In this document: positions 37,260 through 45,412 of the stretch, piece by piece | Numbering within the stretch: position 1 is the stretch's first letter | Layout: every line of letters starts with the position of its first letter | Source of the DNA: Acinetobacter halotolerans | GTDB taxonomy: Bacteria > Pseudomonadota > Gammaproteobacteria > Pseudomonadales > Moraxellaceae | Direction of reading: 5' to 3' | Assembly: GCF_004208515.1 (NCBI RefSeq) | Contig: NZ_SGIM01000001.1 | Coordinates: forward strand, 370,067-434,066 | Length of the DNA: 64,000 nucleotides | Made by a program: the position numbers and the translations under genes | Notes under the pieces: generated by a model | What the model was told of the DNA's origin: nothing | Database searches by the model: none | What the model saw: the letters and a program-made list of their open reading frames with translations, nothing else

Positions 37260-38432
37260 TCATAAGGTACGTGAAATAAGTTCTTTCATAATTTCATTGG
37301 TGCCTGCATAGATACGGTTTGCACGATTGTCGATATAAGCCCGCGCAATAGGGTATTCCAACATATAACCATAACCGCCATGTAGCTGTAAGCACTCGTC
37401 TACCACTTTGGAGAACATGTCAGAAATCTTATATTTAGCTGCTGCTGCGGCATCAACACCTAAATTTTCTTCTAACTGTAACTCCATGCAACGATCTAAA
37501 TAGGTACGGCAAAAATCAATTTCAGTCCGTAACTCCGCCAATTTAAAACGGGTATTTTGGAATGTTCCAATTGCTTTGCCGAAAGCTTTACGGTCTTTGG
37601 TGTATTGCACTGTATGGGCAAATGCAGCTTCGGCACCTGCTTGGCAAATGATTGCAACCAGCATACGTTCCCATGCCAACTCTTTCATCAGCATCATGAA
37701 GCCCATGCCTTCCATACCCAGAAGGTTTGCTTTTGGCACACGCACATCATCAAAGAACAATTCACAGGTATCTTGACCTTTCATACCGATTTTATTCAAA
37801 GGTTTACCTTTACTAAAACCTGCACGATCTGCTTCGACAATAATCAGAGATAAATTGGCTGAACCTTTTTCATTGTTGCCAGTTTTACAGACCACAATGG
37901 CCATGTCACAAAGATAACCATTGGTAATAAAGATTTTAGAGCCATTAATCACATACTCATCACCGTCAAGCACGGCCGTGGTGCGAACGGCTTGTAAATC
38001 TGAACCTGTTCCTGGTTCTGTCATCGCAATCGCTGTAACGGCTTCACCTGTTGCCATTTTCGGTAGCCATTGTTGCTTTTGCGCGTCATTTCCAAAGTTG
38101 TTGATATAATTGGCAACAATATCTGAATGCAAGGAGAACCCTGTGCTTGAGTCCATCGCATAAGCTTGTTCTTCAATCAGAATCATGCTGTATAGTCGAT
38201 CGACACCTGAGCCACCATATTCTTCAGGCATGGTGGTACAGAGTAAACCAAGTTCGCCAGCTTTATTCCACAAATCACGATCGACATGTTGTTGCTGCTC
38301 ATATTTTTCAATATTTGGAACAACCTCTTTTTCATAAAACTTACGTACGGTTTCGCGAAATGCTTCGTGATCTGAAGTAAAAAGTTTACGCGGTAACATA
38401 TTTGGAATTGGACGAATAGCACCTGATTGCAT
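37260..38432 (-). CDS. Acyl-CoA dehydrogenase (LCAD/isovaleryl-type)
   Basis: FAD enzyme of 390 residues that introduces the alpha-beta double bond into acyl-CoA. AMTEPGTGSDLQ (136-147) and the C-terminal QLHGGYGY motif are typical. The usual catalytic Glu of the YEGT motif is Ala here (YAGTNE at 375-380). Instead Glu255 in ELAWERM fits the alternative helix-G base used by long-chain and isovaleryl-CoA dehydrogenases, so the enzyme should still be active. Substrate unknown; the nearby almA suggests, but does not prove, a hydrocarbon link. Confidence 0.9.
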   Translation of the reverse strand: MQSGAIRPIPNMLPRKLFTSDHEAFRETVRKFYEKEVVPNIEKYEQQQHVDRDLWNKAGELGLLCTTMPEEYGGSGVDRLYSMILIEEQAYAMDSSTGFSLHSDIVANYINNFGNDAQKQQWLPKMATGEAVTAIAMTEPGTGSDLQAVRTTAVLDGDEYVINGSKIFITNGYLCDMAIVVCKTGNNEKGSANLSLIIVEADRAGFSKGKPLNKIGMKGQDTCELFFDDVRVPKANLLGMEGMGFMMLMKELAWERMLVAIICQAGAEAAFAHTVQYTKDRKAFGKAIGTFQNTRFKLAELRTEIDFCRTYLDRCMELQLEENLGVDAAAAAKYKISDMFSKVVDECLQLHGGYGYMLEYPIARAYIDNRANRIYAGTNEIMKELISRTL

Positions 38433-38621
38433 TTGTTATTTTTTCCCTAGTCTATTGGATTTAAAAATGATCCTTATCACGATACAAGAAATCGAAAATA
38501 TTGAACAATGTGATCAATGCTCAATTTGATTGATGTATTTGGTCACCTAAGAAAAATCTCTGCGAACTTTATAGGGCGATCGAGTACACTATAGGGAAAT
38601 TGTTGCATAGTGGAACAAAGC

Positions 38622-38879
38622 ATGTCTGAAGAAATGACACTGGAAGAACGTAAGGTAATTTATCGCGCACGTCGGGGATTGAAAGAAATCGATGTGTATT
38701 TTGACCCTTATGTTAAAAATTACTATCTCAGTGCAGATGTCGCGGAAAAAGCATTATTTGCAGAGTTAGTTGATCAAGAAGATCCTGATTTGTTGGATTG
38801 GTTTATGGAAGTCGGGGAGCCACCGCGCACCGAGTTGAAAGATTTTATTTTAAAATTAAAAAACTATGTACACGGCTAA
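38622..38879 (+). CDS. sdhE: FAD assembly factor SdhE
   Basis: Small helical protein of 85 residues that promotes covalent flavinylation of succinate dehydrogenase subunit A. The invariant RGXXE motif is present (RARRGLKEID), as is the acidic LLDWF region. ATG at 38622 is preferred over an upstream GTG (38610). Its last 14 bases overlap ygfX. Confidence 0.92.
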   Translation: MSEEMTLEERKVIYRARRGLKEIDVYFDPYVKNYYLSADVAEKALFAELVDQEDPDLLDWFMEVGEPPRTELKDFILKLKNYVHG

Positions 38880-39261
38880 CCGTGTTTTTGAGTTGCAATA
38901 CAGTCGCTTTGCTATTGTTCTGCAACTCTTTATTTTTATTGTCATTATAAGTCTATTGTATTCTTTTCTCTCTATATTCTTGTGGTTGCTCAGCGTTGTT
39001 ATTATGGGAGTGGCTTGGTTTGTATTTCAAAAGAAACCTCAAATACAGCATTTTGAATTTTTAGATGATCAAGATTGGATATTCTGTTTTCATCATTTCC
39101 CCCAGTCTATTCAACGCAGAAAAATTACTAAAATGATCGATCATCAATGCTATATCGTGATCTATTTTGATGATCCTTTGCATCAACCCTATATCATTTG
39201 GTGGGACCAGTTATCAATTTTACAGTGGAAAAATCTGAAAATATTGGCAAAACTTGTCTAA
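38866..39261 (+). CDS. YgfX/CptA-like membrane protein
   Basis: Protein of 131 residues with two hydrophobic spans in the N-terminal half (about 16-35 and 38-53) and a basic soluble tail. It overlaps sdhE by 14 bases, the standard sdhE-ygfX arrangement. In E. coli the pair has been described both as a toxin-antitoxin (CptAB) and as a flavinylation partner; the second is better supported. Sequence identity is weak, so the call leans on position and topology. Confidence 0.65.
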   Translation: MYTANRVFELQYSRFAIVLQLFIFIVIISLLYSFLSIFLWLLSVVIMGVAWFVFQKKPQIQHFEFLDDQDWIFCFHHFPQSIQRRKITKMIDHQCYIVIYFDDPLHQPYIIWWDQLSILQWKNLKILAKLV

Positions 39262-39272
39262 TTGTTAGACAA
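39254..39272. repeat. Inverted repeat over the ygfX stop codon
   Basis: TTGTCTAA (39254-39261) and TTAGACAA (39265-39272) are exact complements with a 3-base loop. The T-rich tract downstream is weak, so it may be a poor terminator or a regulator site. A related palindrome, ATTGTC-A-GACAAT, lies at 39387-39399. Confidence 0.5.
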
Positions 39273-39386
39273 TTGTGCAGTTGTATATTTTTATTAAAAT
39301 AATATAATTCAATTACTTACCTATTTTTCACTCCTGTATTCTTTAAATTGTTAGATTAAATACTCTAAAAAATCATGAAAATTATG

Positions 39387-39399
39387 ATTGTCAGACAAT
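39387..39399. promoter_or_regulatory. Short palindrome upstream of the miniprotein pair
   Basis: ATTGTC (39387-39392) and GACAAT (39394-39399) around a single A form a near-perfect 13-bp palindrome 70 bases before the first miniprotein. It shares the TTGTC/GACAA core with the repeat at 39254. An operator is possible. Confidence 0.35.
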
Positions 39400-39468
39400 A
39401 TGCCGATCAAGTTGGATGTGTTTTGGTTAAAGTACAAACACCAACGTAAAGTATGGTGGAGGTCCAAA

Positions 39469-39678
39469 ATGATGGAAATTCCAACATGGTCGTTTCTGGT
39501 GATTGCAGTCATTTTTGCAATTGTAGTAGGAAGAGCAGGAACTTTACTCAGGGAACTTCTTGAATCACATCAATCTAAGATTGGAGTGAACAAGAGAAAG
39601 AGATTGAAGGTGTCATCAATATATCATACTCTCATGAATATTGATGATGAGCGCCAATCTAGTGTCTATCAAAAGTAG
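39469..39678 (+). CDS. Single-span miniprotein, copy 1
   Basis: Not recognised. About 69 residues with one membrane span (SFLVIAVIFAIVVGRAGTLL) and a basic, then mixed-charge tail. GGAGGT (39458-39463) sits five bases before the ATG, a near-perfect ribosome site; the next ATG (39472) is equally possible. A longer in-frame start at 39388 would add a charged stretch with no ribosome site. Residues 1-30 closely match the second copy at 39703, with an identical 20-base coding segment, so the pair arose by tandem duplication; this copy carries an extra 35-residue tail. Confidence 0.65.
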   Translation: MMEIPTWSFLVIAVIFAIVVGRAGTLLRELLESHQSKIGVNKRKRLKVSSIYHTLMNIDDERQSSVYQK

Positions 39679-39702
39679 ACACACAATGTGTAGGAGGTCT
39701 CT

Positions 39703-39804
39703 ATGGAGATTTCAATGTGGATGTTTCTAGTAATTGCAATTGTTATGGCAATTGTAGTAGGAAGAGCTGGAACGTTACTTAAGGATTATTTTCAACAAAA
39801 CTAA
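39703..39804 (+). CDS. Single-span miniprotein, copy 2
   Basis: Not recognised. 33 residues, nearly all one membrane span: MEISMWMFLVIAIVMAIVV, then GRAGTLLKDYFQQN. GGAGGT (39693-39698) precedes the ATG at a four-base spacing. The VVGRAGTLL segment is identical to copy 1, while the tail is truncated. Two copies with strong ribosome sites and conserved reading frames argue for real, highly translated small proteins. A terminator follows at 39837. Confidence 0.65.
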   Translation: MEISMWMFLVIAIVMAIVVGRAGTLLKDYFQQN

Positions 39805-39836
39805 AATATAAAAGTTTCACGATTTTACCAGTTAAT

Positions 39837-39876
39837 AAGTAGCATGTGCTGAACCGTCGCAATGCTACTTTTTTTT
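39837..39876 (+). terminator. Terminator after the miniprotein pair
   Basis: AAGTAGCAT (39837-39845) pairs with ATGCTACTT (39862-39870), 16-base loop, then six further T. Confidence 0.8.
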
Positions 39877-40035
39877 GCCTGAAATTCCTATATTCCCAAA
39901 TATCTGTCAATTCATTGTTCTGTGAAGTGTGTCAAGATATCTATGTCAAAATTAGAGCAATTACTCTTTAACTCGAGTATGGCATCTGATAAGGTACGAT
40001 TAAAAGGAAAATAAATTAATTAGAGGACAGGAAGT

Positions 40036-41079
40036 ATGTCTAGACTGCATAAAGTTGGACAGGGCGTGGCGGTTGCGTTTTTAACAACATCAATGTTAAC
40101 AGGGTGTTCATATGTGATTAAAACTGGGGCAAATGTTGCTCTAGGTTTTGGTGAAAGACATATTGTACCGCCAATTTTAGCAATGGATGATGCTGAAATG
40201 GTGTGTAACTCGGGGAATGCTTTAACGCCAGCTGTGATGTCGACCAAAGAGATGGGAGCCGATCCAACGCGGATGGCGGTATTGTTGTATACAGCATCTG
40301 GTGTTTGTGCTGAAAATCAAGCATTAGAAGCAGAATTACGTTATTTGCGAGCAGCAAAAGCAGGACAAATTACTGAAGCACAAGATGCACGTATTGAACA
40401 AAAACGTTGGGCAGCGATTGCGGCTCAACGTCAATATACCAGTTATCAGCTTTTCGAAAACCGCTGGGAAACAAAATATAAATATAAATTAGGCGATTCC
40501 TGCCCAACTATGCGTAATGATCTCGATCAAACGGTGTATTTGCTAGGGATGGTGAATGGCTTACAAGCAATGACCAATGATATTAATTCTGGTGGCGCAG
40601 TCAATGTACCTAAAGATATCGCAGGGATCGTTGAGCGTGGCATGGCATGCTTGGATAATGAAAAATATTGGGGCGCGCCAATGGCGACCCGTGCAGTGAT
40701 TTGGACTTTATTACCTGGCGCTGGTGATGGAAAACCTGAACCTTATGCAACCATGAAAGAATCAATGCAAATTGGTGAGAAGAAAGGCGTTCGTTTAGCG
40801 CATGCATTATATGCTATTGCTGCTCAAGCAAGTGGTGATGATGCGAAACTGCGTGATGCATTACGTTCTTATGCTGCCGCTTCAGGTGAAGACAAACCAG
40901 CAAATCCTCAATTTAGACTAGTTGACCAAATGGCTGGTTTGATGGTGCGTGGTATCGCGGACCGTTACTGGACTGAAAATACAGGTGTCAGAGCAAGTGA
41001 TGAAGGTCTATCTTCGTTCTGGGATGAAGAAAAACAAAGTTCATCAGAGTTAGATGCATTATTCGATGGTGATGAATAA
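40036..41079 (+). CDS. TatT-like TRAP-associated lipoprotein
   Basis: Predicted lipoprotein of 347 residues with a signal ending in the lipobox LTGC (Cys24). The mature part is alpha-helical, with Ala/Leu-rich helices spaced like the TPR-type repeats of the TRAP T-component (TatT, PF16811), which forms a trimeric cup beneath the substrate-binding subunit. The C terminus is very acidic (DALFDGDE). It heads a plus-strand block with a rhombosortase and a large TRAP permease, which supports the call. No P (DctP) subunit is linked. AGGACAGG precedes the ATG. Confidence 0.55.
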   Translation: MSRLHKVGQGVAVAFLTTSMLTGCSYVIKTGANVALGFGERHIVPPILAMDDAEMVCNSGNALTPAVMSTKEMGADPTRMAVLLYTASGVCAENQALEAELRYLRAAKAGQITEAQDARIEQKRWAAIAAQRQYTSYQLFENRWETKYKYKLGDSCPTMRNDLDQTVYLLGMVNGLQAMTNDINSGGAVNVPKDIAGIVERGMACLDNEKYWGAPMATRAVIWTLLPGAGDGKPEPYATMKESMQIGEKKGVRLAHALYAIAAQASGDDAKLRDALRSYAAASGEDKPANPQFRLVDQMAGLMVRGIADRYWTENTGVRASDEGLSSFWDEEKQSSSELDALFDGDE

Positions 41080-41123
41080 TCATCTGTTCCAGCAGGAAGC
41101 CTGTTGAGTAACTTGAATTAAAC

Positions 41124-41188
41124 GACCTTTTACAGTTCTCGATGAACAAAGTATTTATGATTTGTGAATCGTAAAAGGTCTGTTTTTG
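41124..41188 (+). terminator. Long imperfect hairpin, attenuator-like
   Basis: GACCTTTTAC (41124-41133) pairs perfectly with GTAAAAGGTC (41171-41180); further short pairings (ACAAA with TTTGT) lie inside, and a T-rich tract follows. It lies between the lipoprotein and rhombosortase genes and could partly terminate transcription. Confidence 0.6.
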
Positions 41189-41203
41189 AAGAGGTGTAAA
41201 TAA

Positions 41204-41785
41204 ATGAAAGATCAAATATGGATACGGAAAGTCATTTTGATCGCTGTATGTATTTCAATATCAGCGTGCTTACAAGTCTTTTCAGATCATTTCATTTATT
41301 GGAAACCGAGTTTACTTGATGAGTTTTGGCGCTTGTGGACTGCGCATTGGGTGCATGTTGGATGGATGCATTTTTTACTGAATATGTTGGCATTTGCATG
41401 TTTACCGTTTATTTTTCCTCATGTACTTAATCGGCATTTATGTGCGCTGTTATTGATTCTACCGCCATTTATTAGCCTCATTTTTTATTTTTATTTACCT
41501 TATATAGATGCATATGCAGGATTATCAGGCGTTCTGCATGGTTTATATACTGCAGTAAGCTTGGTGTATTTGCAGTATCCAAAGGAACGCAAGTTTGCCA
41601 TTTTGGTTTTGGTTTTGGTTGCTGCAAAGCTACTTTGGGAAAACACCTTTGGACAAGCCGGCACAGCTAAATTAATCGGTAGCCCCGTGCTAACGGAGGC
41701 ACATTTGATTGGTGCAATTGGTGGTGTCTTAAGTGGTTTAGGTTATTTATCTATAAATGGAAAAGGCAGAGCGCAGGCAAGTTGA
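41204..41785 (+). CDS. Rhombosortase (rhomboid-family intramembrane protease)
   Basis: Multi-span membrane protease of 193 residues. The catalytic Ser108 is in GLSG, the catalytic His167 in EAHLIGAIGG, and the rhomboid HXXXN motif is His56-Asn60 (MHFLLN). The LHG following GLSGV, together with WRLWTAHWVH, fits the rhombosortase branch (GlyGly-CTERM processing) more than housekeeping GlpG. Known rhombosortases trim C-terminal GlyGly-CTERM tails of secreted proteins; no such protein is encoded in this window. Confidence 0.75.
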   Translation: MKDQIWIRKVILIAVCISISACLQVFSDHFIYWKPSLLDEFWRLWTAHWVHVGWMHFLLNMLAFACLPFIFPHVLNRHLCALLLILPPFISLIFYFYLPYIDAYAGLSGVLHGLYTAVSLVYLQYPKERKFAILVLVLVAAKLLWENTFGQAGTAKLIGSPVLTEAHLIGAIGGVLSGLGYLSINGKGRAQAS

Positions 41786-41964
41786 TAAAAACAACCTATA
41801 AAAAATTGATTGTAGCCATTCTTTTTTGAAAGAGATTGCTGCAAATTTAAGCGGTTTAAAAGGGACTGGTGATTCAAAGGGTAAATTCATTTATCTATCA
41901 ACCATGGATATCGCATGATTCAACATCTTTGGATGGATGTTGATAACAATAAATTGGAATAGAC

Positions 41965-44175
41965 ATGCAAAATGATCAAGAGAAAAAGTCTGGATTAGGT
42001 CTGCTGAGTTATATCTGGACAGAGTGGATATCGACCTTTGTTGTTCTCGTTTTACTATTAATGACGCTCGTTATTGGTACAGGTGAGATGATTCATGGTC
42101 AGTTATTGCGTATGGGGGAACGTTTATATGGCGATCCTAATACAGGTATGCAATATTCTTTTCTACGTGCTGAACCGACGAAACCCACCTGTGATACTAA
42201 TCCGAATATAGATGCGCAAGTTCAAGAGCAGATGAAAATTAATGCTGCGGATGAGTTTGCTAGTATGTTTGGTGTTGCATCAGAATCAGATGTGCGTTCG
42301 TCATTGCTTGCTGCAAAGCAACAGTGTGAAGAAAAATATCAATTCTATGATAAAGCAATGGCACATATTGAGGCTAATCCAAGCGTCCGGACCTATCGAA
42401 ATATCGAAACATCCTTTTTTGGTATTTTTAAATTTGGTTCCGAGAATCGCGCTTTATTTTTAGTGATTATGGTTTTATTCGCTGCAATCAGTGCGACGAT
42501 AAAATCACATCATATTGGTTTACGTAGTCCTGCAACCAAAATTGATTTCCGTATTTATAACACTGCCATGGTGTTGGGTAATGCTTTACTCACCTACTCA
42601 GTGTATAGCCAATATAATTCTGTCCTGAATTCAGGTGTACCTTTCGGTTCAGGAATGAGTGTTATTTATTGGCTTTGGATGATTTTATTTGGAGCACTCA
42701 CGTTAATTAGTTTATTCCATTTAGTGAAGTCACCACCACCGACACGTGAAGGTGGAAATATTGGTTTGGCCTTCCTCAGTATCCCATTGTATGCATATAT
42801 GGCGATTATTACGGGGATTGCATTTACCTTCTTTATGGACTATCCGATGGGGCAAGGGATTTACCTTGGTCAATTGGTTGAATTCGCAAATATCTTCCTC
42901 AATCTTGCCTTGTTTATTTGGGCAGGTATGTTGCTTAAGCAAACACGTATTGTCGATTTATTCTTAAATATTTTACGTCCGTGGAACTTAGCTCCTGAAA
43001 CCTTAACGTGGCTTATCTTGATTGCGGCTGCATTGCCAACAGCTTATACCGGTGCATCTGGTATCTTCGTTATTGCTGCTGGTGCAATTATTTATAAAGA
43101 AGTTTGGAATGCGGGTGGTCGTCGTCAGTTTGCTTTAGCGGCTACGGCACTATCTGGTTCGCTTGGTGTGGTCTTACGTCCGTGTTTATTAATTGTGGTT
43201 GTAGCGTCTTTAAACAAAGAAGTGACTACAGATCTACTGTATAAACATGGTATGTATGTCTTCTTGTTGACATCAACCTTATTCTTGGTGATTGCATTAT
43301 TCTTTGCTGAGCAAAAATTCCGTATTGCGCCTCCAAAAGTCGCTTTACCGAAGTCGTTACGTGCCTTCGTTCCTGTAGCGCCGTATATCGTAATTTTCGT
43401 TCTAATTTGGTTGTTCTATAAGCATGCATTATCAACTGAGCTGAATGAATTTACTGCACCTGTCATGATGCCTGTGATTCTATTGTTGATGGTATTGTTT
43501 GATAAGTTGCGTAAAGAACCTGCACCGCTTGCGCCTGTTGGGCATTGGGACAGTACTTTAAACACCTATACAGCACCATCAGATGGATCTCAGCCAGTAC
43601 CACCAGTGAATCCAGCGGATGACCCACGTAACCCTGAGCGTCACGTTCCATTTGGCAAAGCATTACATACTTCAACGACGGAAACTGTTGGACATATTGG
43701 TGCATTAGTCATTTTGATGGCACTTTCAGTCAGCGTTGGTGGTTTCCTCGAGCACATTGAAGTCATGGAAGCTTTCCCTCGTGACATCAGTAGTATGTTT
43801 GTGGTGATTTCCTTAGTTGTGGTGTTTATGGTCTTGGTCGGTATGATCATGGATCCATTCGGTGCAGTTATTCTTATTTCCGCAACTGTTGCGCCTGTGG
43901 CGTATCAGTATGGGATTGATCCTGTCCACTTCTGGATGATTGCATTGGTTGGTTTTGAGCTGGGCTATGTCACGCCACCTGTTGCTTTGAACCATTTATT
44001 GGCACGACAAGCGATTGGTGATGATGAGGTGAGGGCTGCAGATGCAGAAGTGAAGCATAAATCATTCTACTATCGTTTTGAGCGTTGGATTCTACCGTTA
44101 CTAGTGATGGTTCCTGCAATCTTAATTGTTGCCTACGTACCGTATTACTTTAAGTTGTTCGGTTGGTATCAATAA
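41965..44175 (+). CDS. TRAP transporter permease, fused/large form
   Basis: Inner-membrane protein of 736 residues with an N-terminal DctQ-like part and a C-terminal DctM-like part. DctM features include AALPTAYTGASGIFVIAAGAI, SGSLGVVLRP and ELGYVTPPVALN. Between span 1 (about 22-40) and span 2 (about 163-179) is an unusual soluble insertion of some 120 residues with Cys76 and Cys121, which could pair in the periplasm. A Pro-rich hydrophilic linker is at about 515-565. Substrate unknown; it ends at a strong terminator. Confidence 0.8.
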   Translation: MQNDQEKKSGLGLLSYIWTEWISTFVVLVLLLMTLVIGTGEMIHGQLLRMGERLYGDPNTGMQYSFLRAEPTKPTCDTNPNIDAQVQEQMKINAADEFASMFGVASESDVRSSLLAAKQQCEEKYQFYDKAMAHIEANPSVRTYRNIETSFFGIFKFGSENRALFLVIMVLFAAISATIKSHHIGLRSPATKIDFRIYNTAMVLGNALLTYSVYSQYNSVLNSGVPFGSGMSVIYWLWMILFGALTLISLFHLVKSPPPTREGGNIGLAFLSIPLYAYMAIITGIAFTFFMDYPMGQGIYLGQLVEFANIFLNLALFIWAGMLLKQTRIVDLFLNILRPWNLAPETLTWLILIAAALPTAYTGASGIFVIAAGAIIYKEVWNAGGRRQFALAATALSGSLGVVLRPCLLIVVVASLNKEVTTDLLYKHGMYVFLLTSTLFLVIALFFAEQKFRIAPPKVALPKSLRAFVPVAPYIVIFVLIWLFYKHALSTELNEFTAPVMMPVILLLMVLFDKLRKEPAPLAPVGHWDSTLNTYTAPSDGSQPVPPVNPADDPRNPERHVPFGKALHTSTTETVGHIGALVILMALSVSVGGFLEHIEVMEAFPRDISSMFVVISLVVVFMVLVGMIMDPFGAVILISATVAPVAYQYGIDPVHFWMIALVGFELGYVTPPVALNHLLARQAIGDDEVRAADAEVKHKSFYYRFERWILPLLVMVPAILIVAYVPYYFKLFGWYQ

Positions 44176-44187
44176 GGATTAACGAAT

Positions 44188-44213
44188 AAAAAAGCACCTT
44201 CGGGTGCTTTTTT
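44188..44213 (+). terminator. Terminator after the TRAP permease gene
   Basis: An 11-bp perfect stem (44188-44198 with 44203-44213) with a TTCG tetraloop and a T-run. Confidence 0.93.
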
Positions 44214-44318
44214 ATGTCCTGAACAATAAGACAAATTTGTTCTATAGGTAATTTAATTAGGCTTAGGGGAGGATTCCCAAAAACAAATACGATTCTGTCT
44301 CATGTGCTCCTTAACGGC

Positions 44319-45188
44319 TTATTTTTGTTTTAGTATGAATGGACTGCATAAAAAGATAGCAATCAAAATAAAACTAAAGCCAATTAAACTATATATATCA
44401 GGGATTTCTTGCCAAAGAAAAAATCCCCAAATCCCAGCAAAAATGATCGCCATATAATTCACTGGTGCAATCTGACCAGCAGGTGCAAGACGATAAGCGT
44501 GTGACATAAAGATTTGGCTGGTATTGGCAAGGATACCTGCACTGATTAGGAAAAATAACTCTTTGAGGTGATATGGGCGCCACACCCAAAACATCGGAAT
44601 CACAGAAAGGCATGAACCAATCAAGCAGAAATAAAACACAATTCGTTCAGGGGGTTCTGTACGAGTCAGTGCCCGTACTGTGACAAAGGCGAGAGCAGCC
44701 AATAGACTTGATGTCATCCCAACTATAGCAATCCAGTTCAGCAAGCCTTGATCAGGTTTGGCAACGAAAAATACACCAATGAATCCTAAAGCTGCGGCAC
44801 AAAGCATCGCTGCTGTGATTCGTTCTTTTAAAAATAACCATGCGATGAGTGGAATGAAAATCGGGGATGAATAAGTAAATACCATTGCATTGGAGAGTTT
44901 GAGGTGTGCAATGGCATAGAAAAAACCATACATTGCTGCAAGCCCGACCAAGCTACGCCATGTATGCATCCATAGTTTTTCTGTTTTTACAAAAGCTAAA
45001 CCCTGTTGAAAGATAAAGGGGACAAACAGAATAAGTCCAACGATGTTACGGAAAAATACAATGGTGTAGTTATCAACAGTATGGGAAGCATAGCGAATAC
45101 AGATCCCCATCACCGAGAATAAAAGTGCAGAGAGCATGAGACATGCAATAGCCAGAATCAGACTTTTATCTTTTTTGATTACATTCAT
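44319..45188 (-). CDS. EamA/DMT-family transporter
   Basis: Inner-membrane protein of 289 residues with about ten predicted spans in two EamA repeats (KLSNAMVFTYSSPIFIPLIAWLFLKERI in the first, APVNYMAIIFAGIWGFFLWQE in the second). The family exports metabolites or amino acids; the substrate is not predictable. The nearest homologues by pattern are RhaT/YdcZ-like drug-metabolite exporters. Monocistronic. Confidence 0.88.
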   Translation of the reverse strand: MNVIKKDKSLILAIACLMLSALLFSVMGICIRYASHTVDNYTIVFFRNIVGLILFVPFIFQQGLAFVKTEKLWMHTWRSLVGLAAMYGFFYAIAHLKLSNAMVFTYSSPIFIPLIAWLFLKERITAAMLCAAALGFIGVFFVAKPDQGLLNWIAIVGMTSSLLAALAFVTVRALTRTEPPERIVFYFCLIGSCLSVIPMFWVWRPYHLKELFFLISAGILANTSQIFMSHAYRLAPAGQIAPVNYMAIIFAGIWGFFLWQEIPDIYSLIGFSFILIAIFLCSPFILKQK

Positions 45189-45365
45189 TTTGGAGGGTGG
45201 ATCGCTATCATGATTGTATTGATGAGAAAGGTTCGGGTAATGAAACTATTCTAATTGGATGAGGATAATCTCTTATCAAATCGACTGAGAATAAGGAATT
45301 AAATGGATTATAAGTCTTATTGTTTAAATAATTTACTTTTTTATATAGCGTCTTCGTTGTTGCGT

Positions 45366-45405
45366 ATATAGGTCTTGATATCGTAAATAATAACAAGACC
45401 TATAT
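45366..45405. repeat. 12-bp perfect inverted repeat
   Basis: ATATAGGTCTTG (45366-45377) and CAAGACCTATAT (45394-45405) with a 16-base loop, in the spacer between two minus-strand membrane-protein genes and just after the stop of the DUF2306-like gene. No T-run on either side. Terminator-like or a mobile-element relic. Confidence 0.6.
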
Positions 45406-45412
45406 GACTAAT

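Noticed and set aside
38866..39261. sdhE-ygfX as a toxin-antitoxin pair
   Set aside because: The CptAB interpretation exists, but the RGXXE motif and conserved arrangement fit the flavinylation role better; the window holds nothing else that supports a toxin-antitoxin system.
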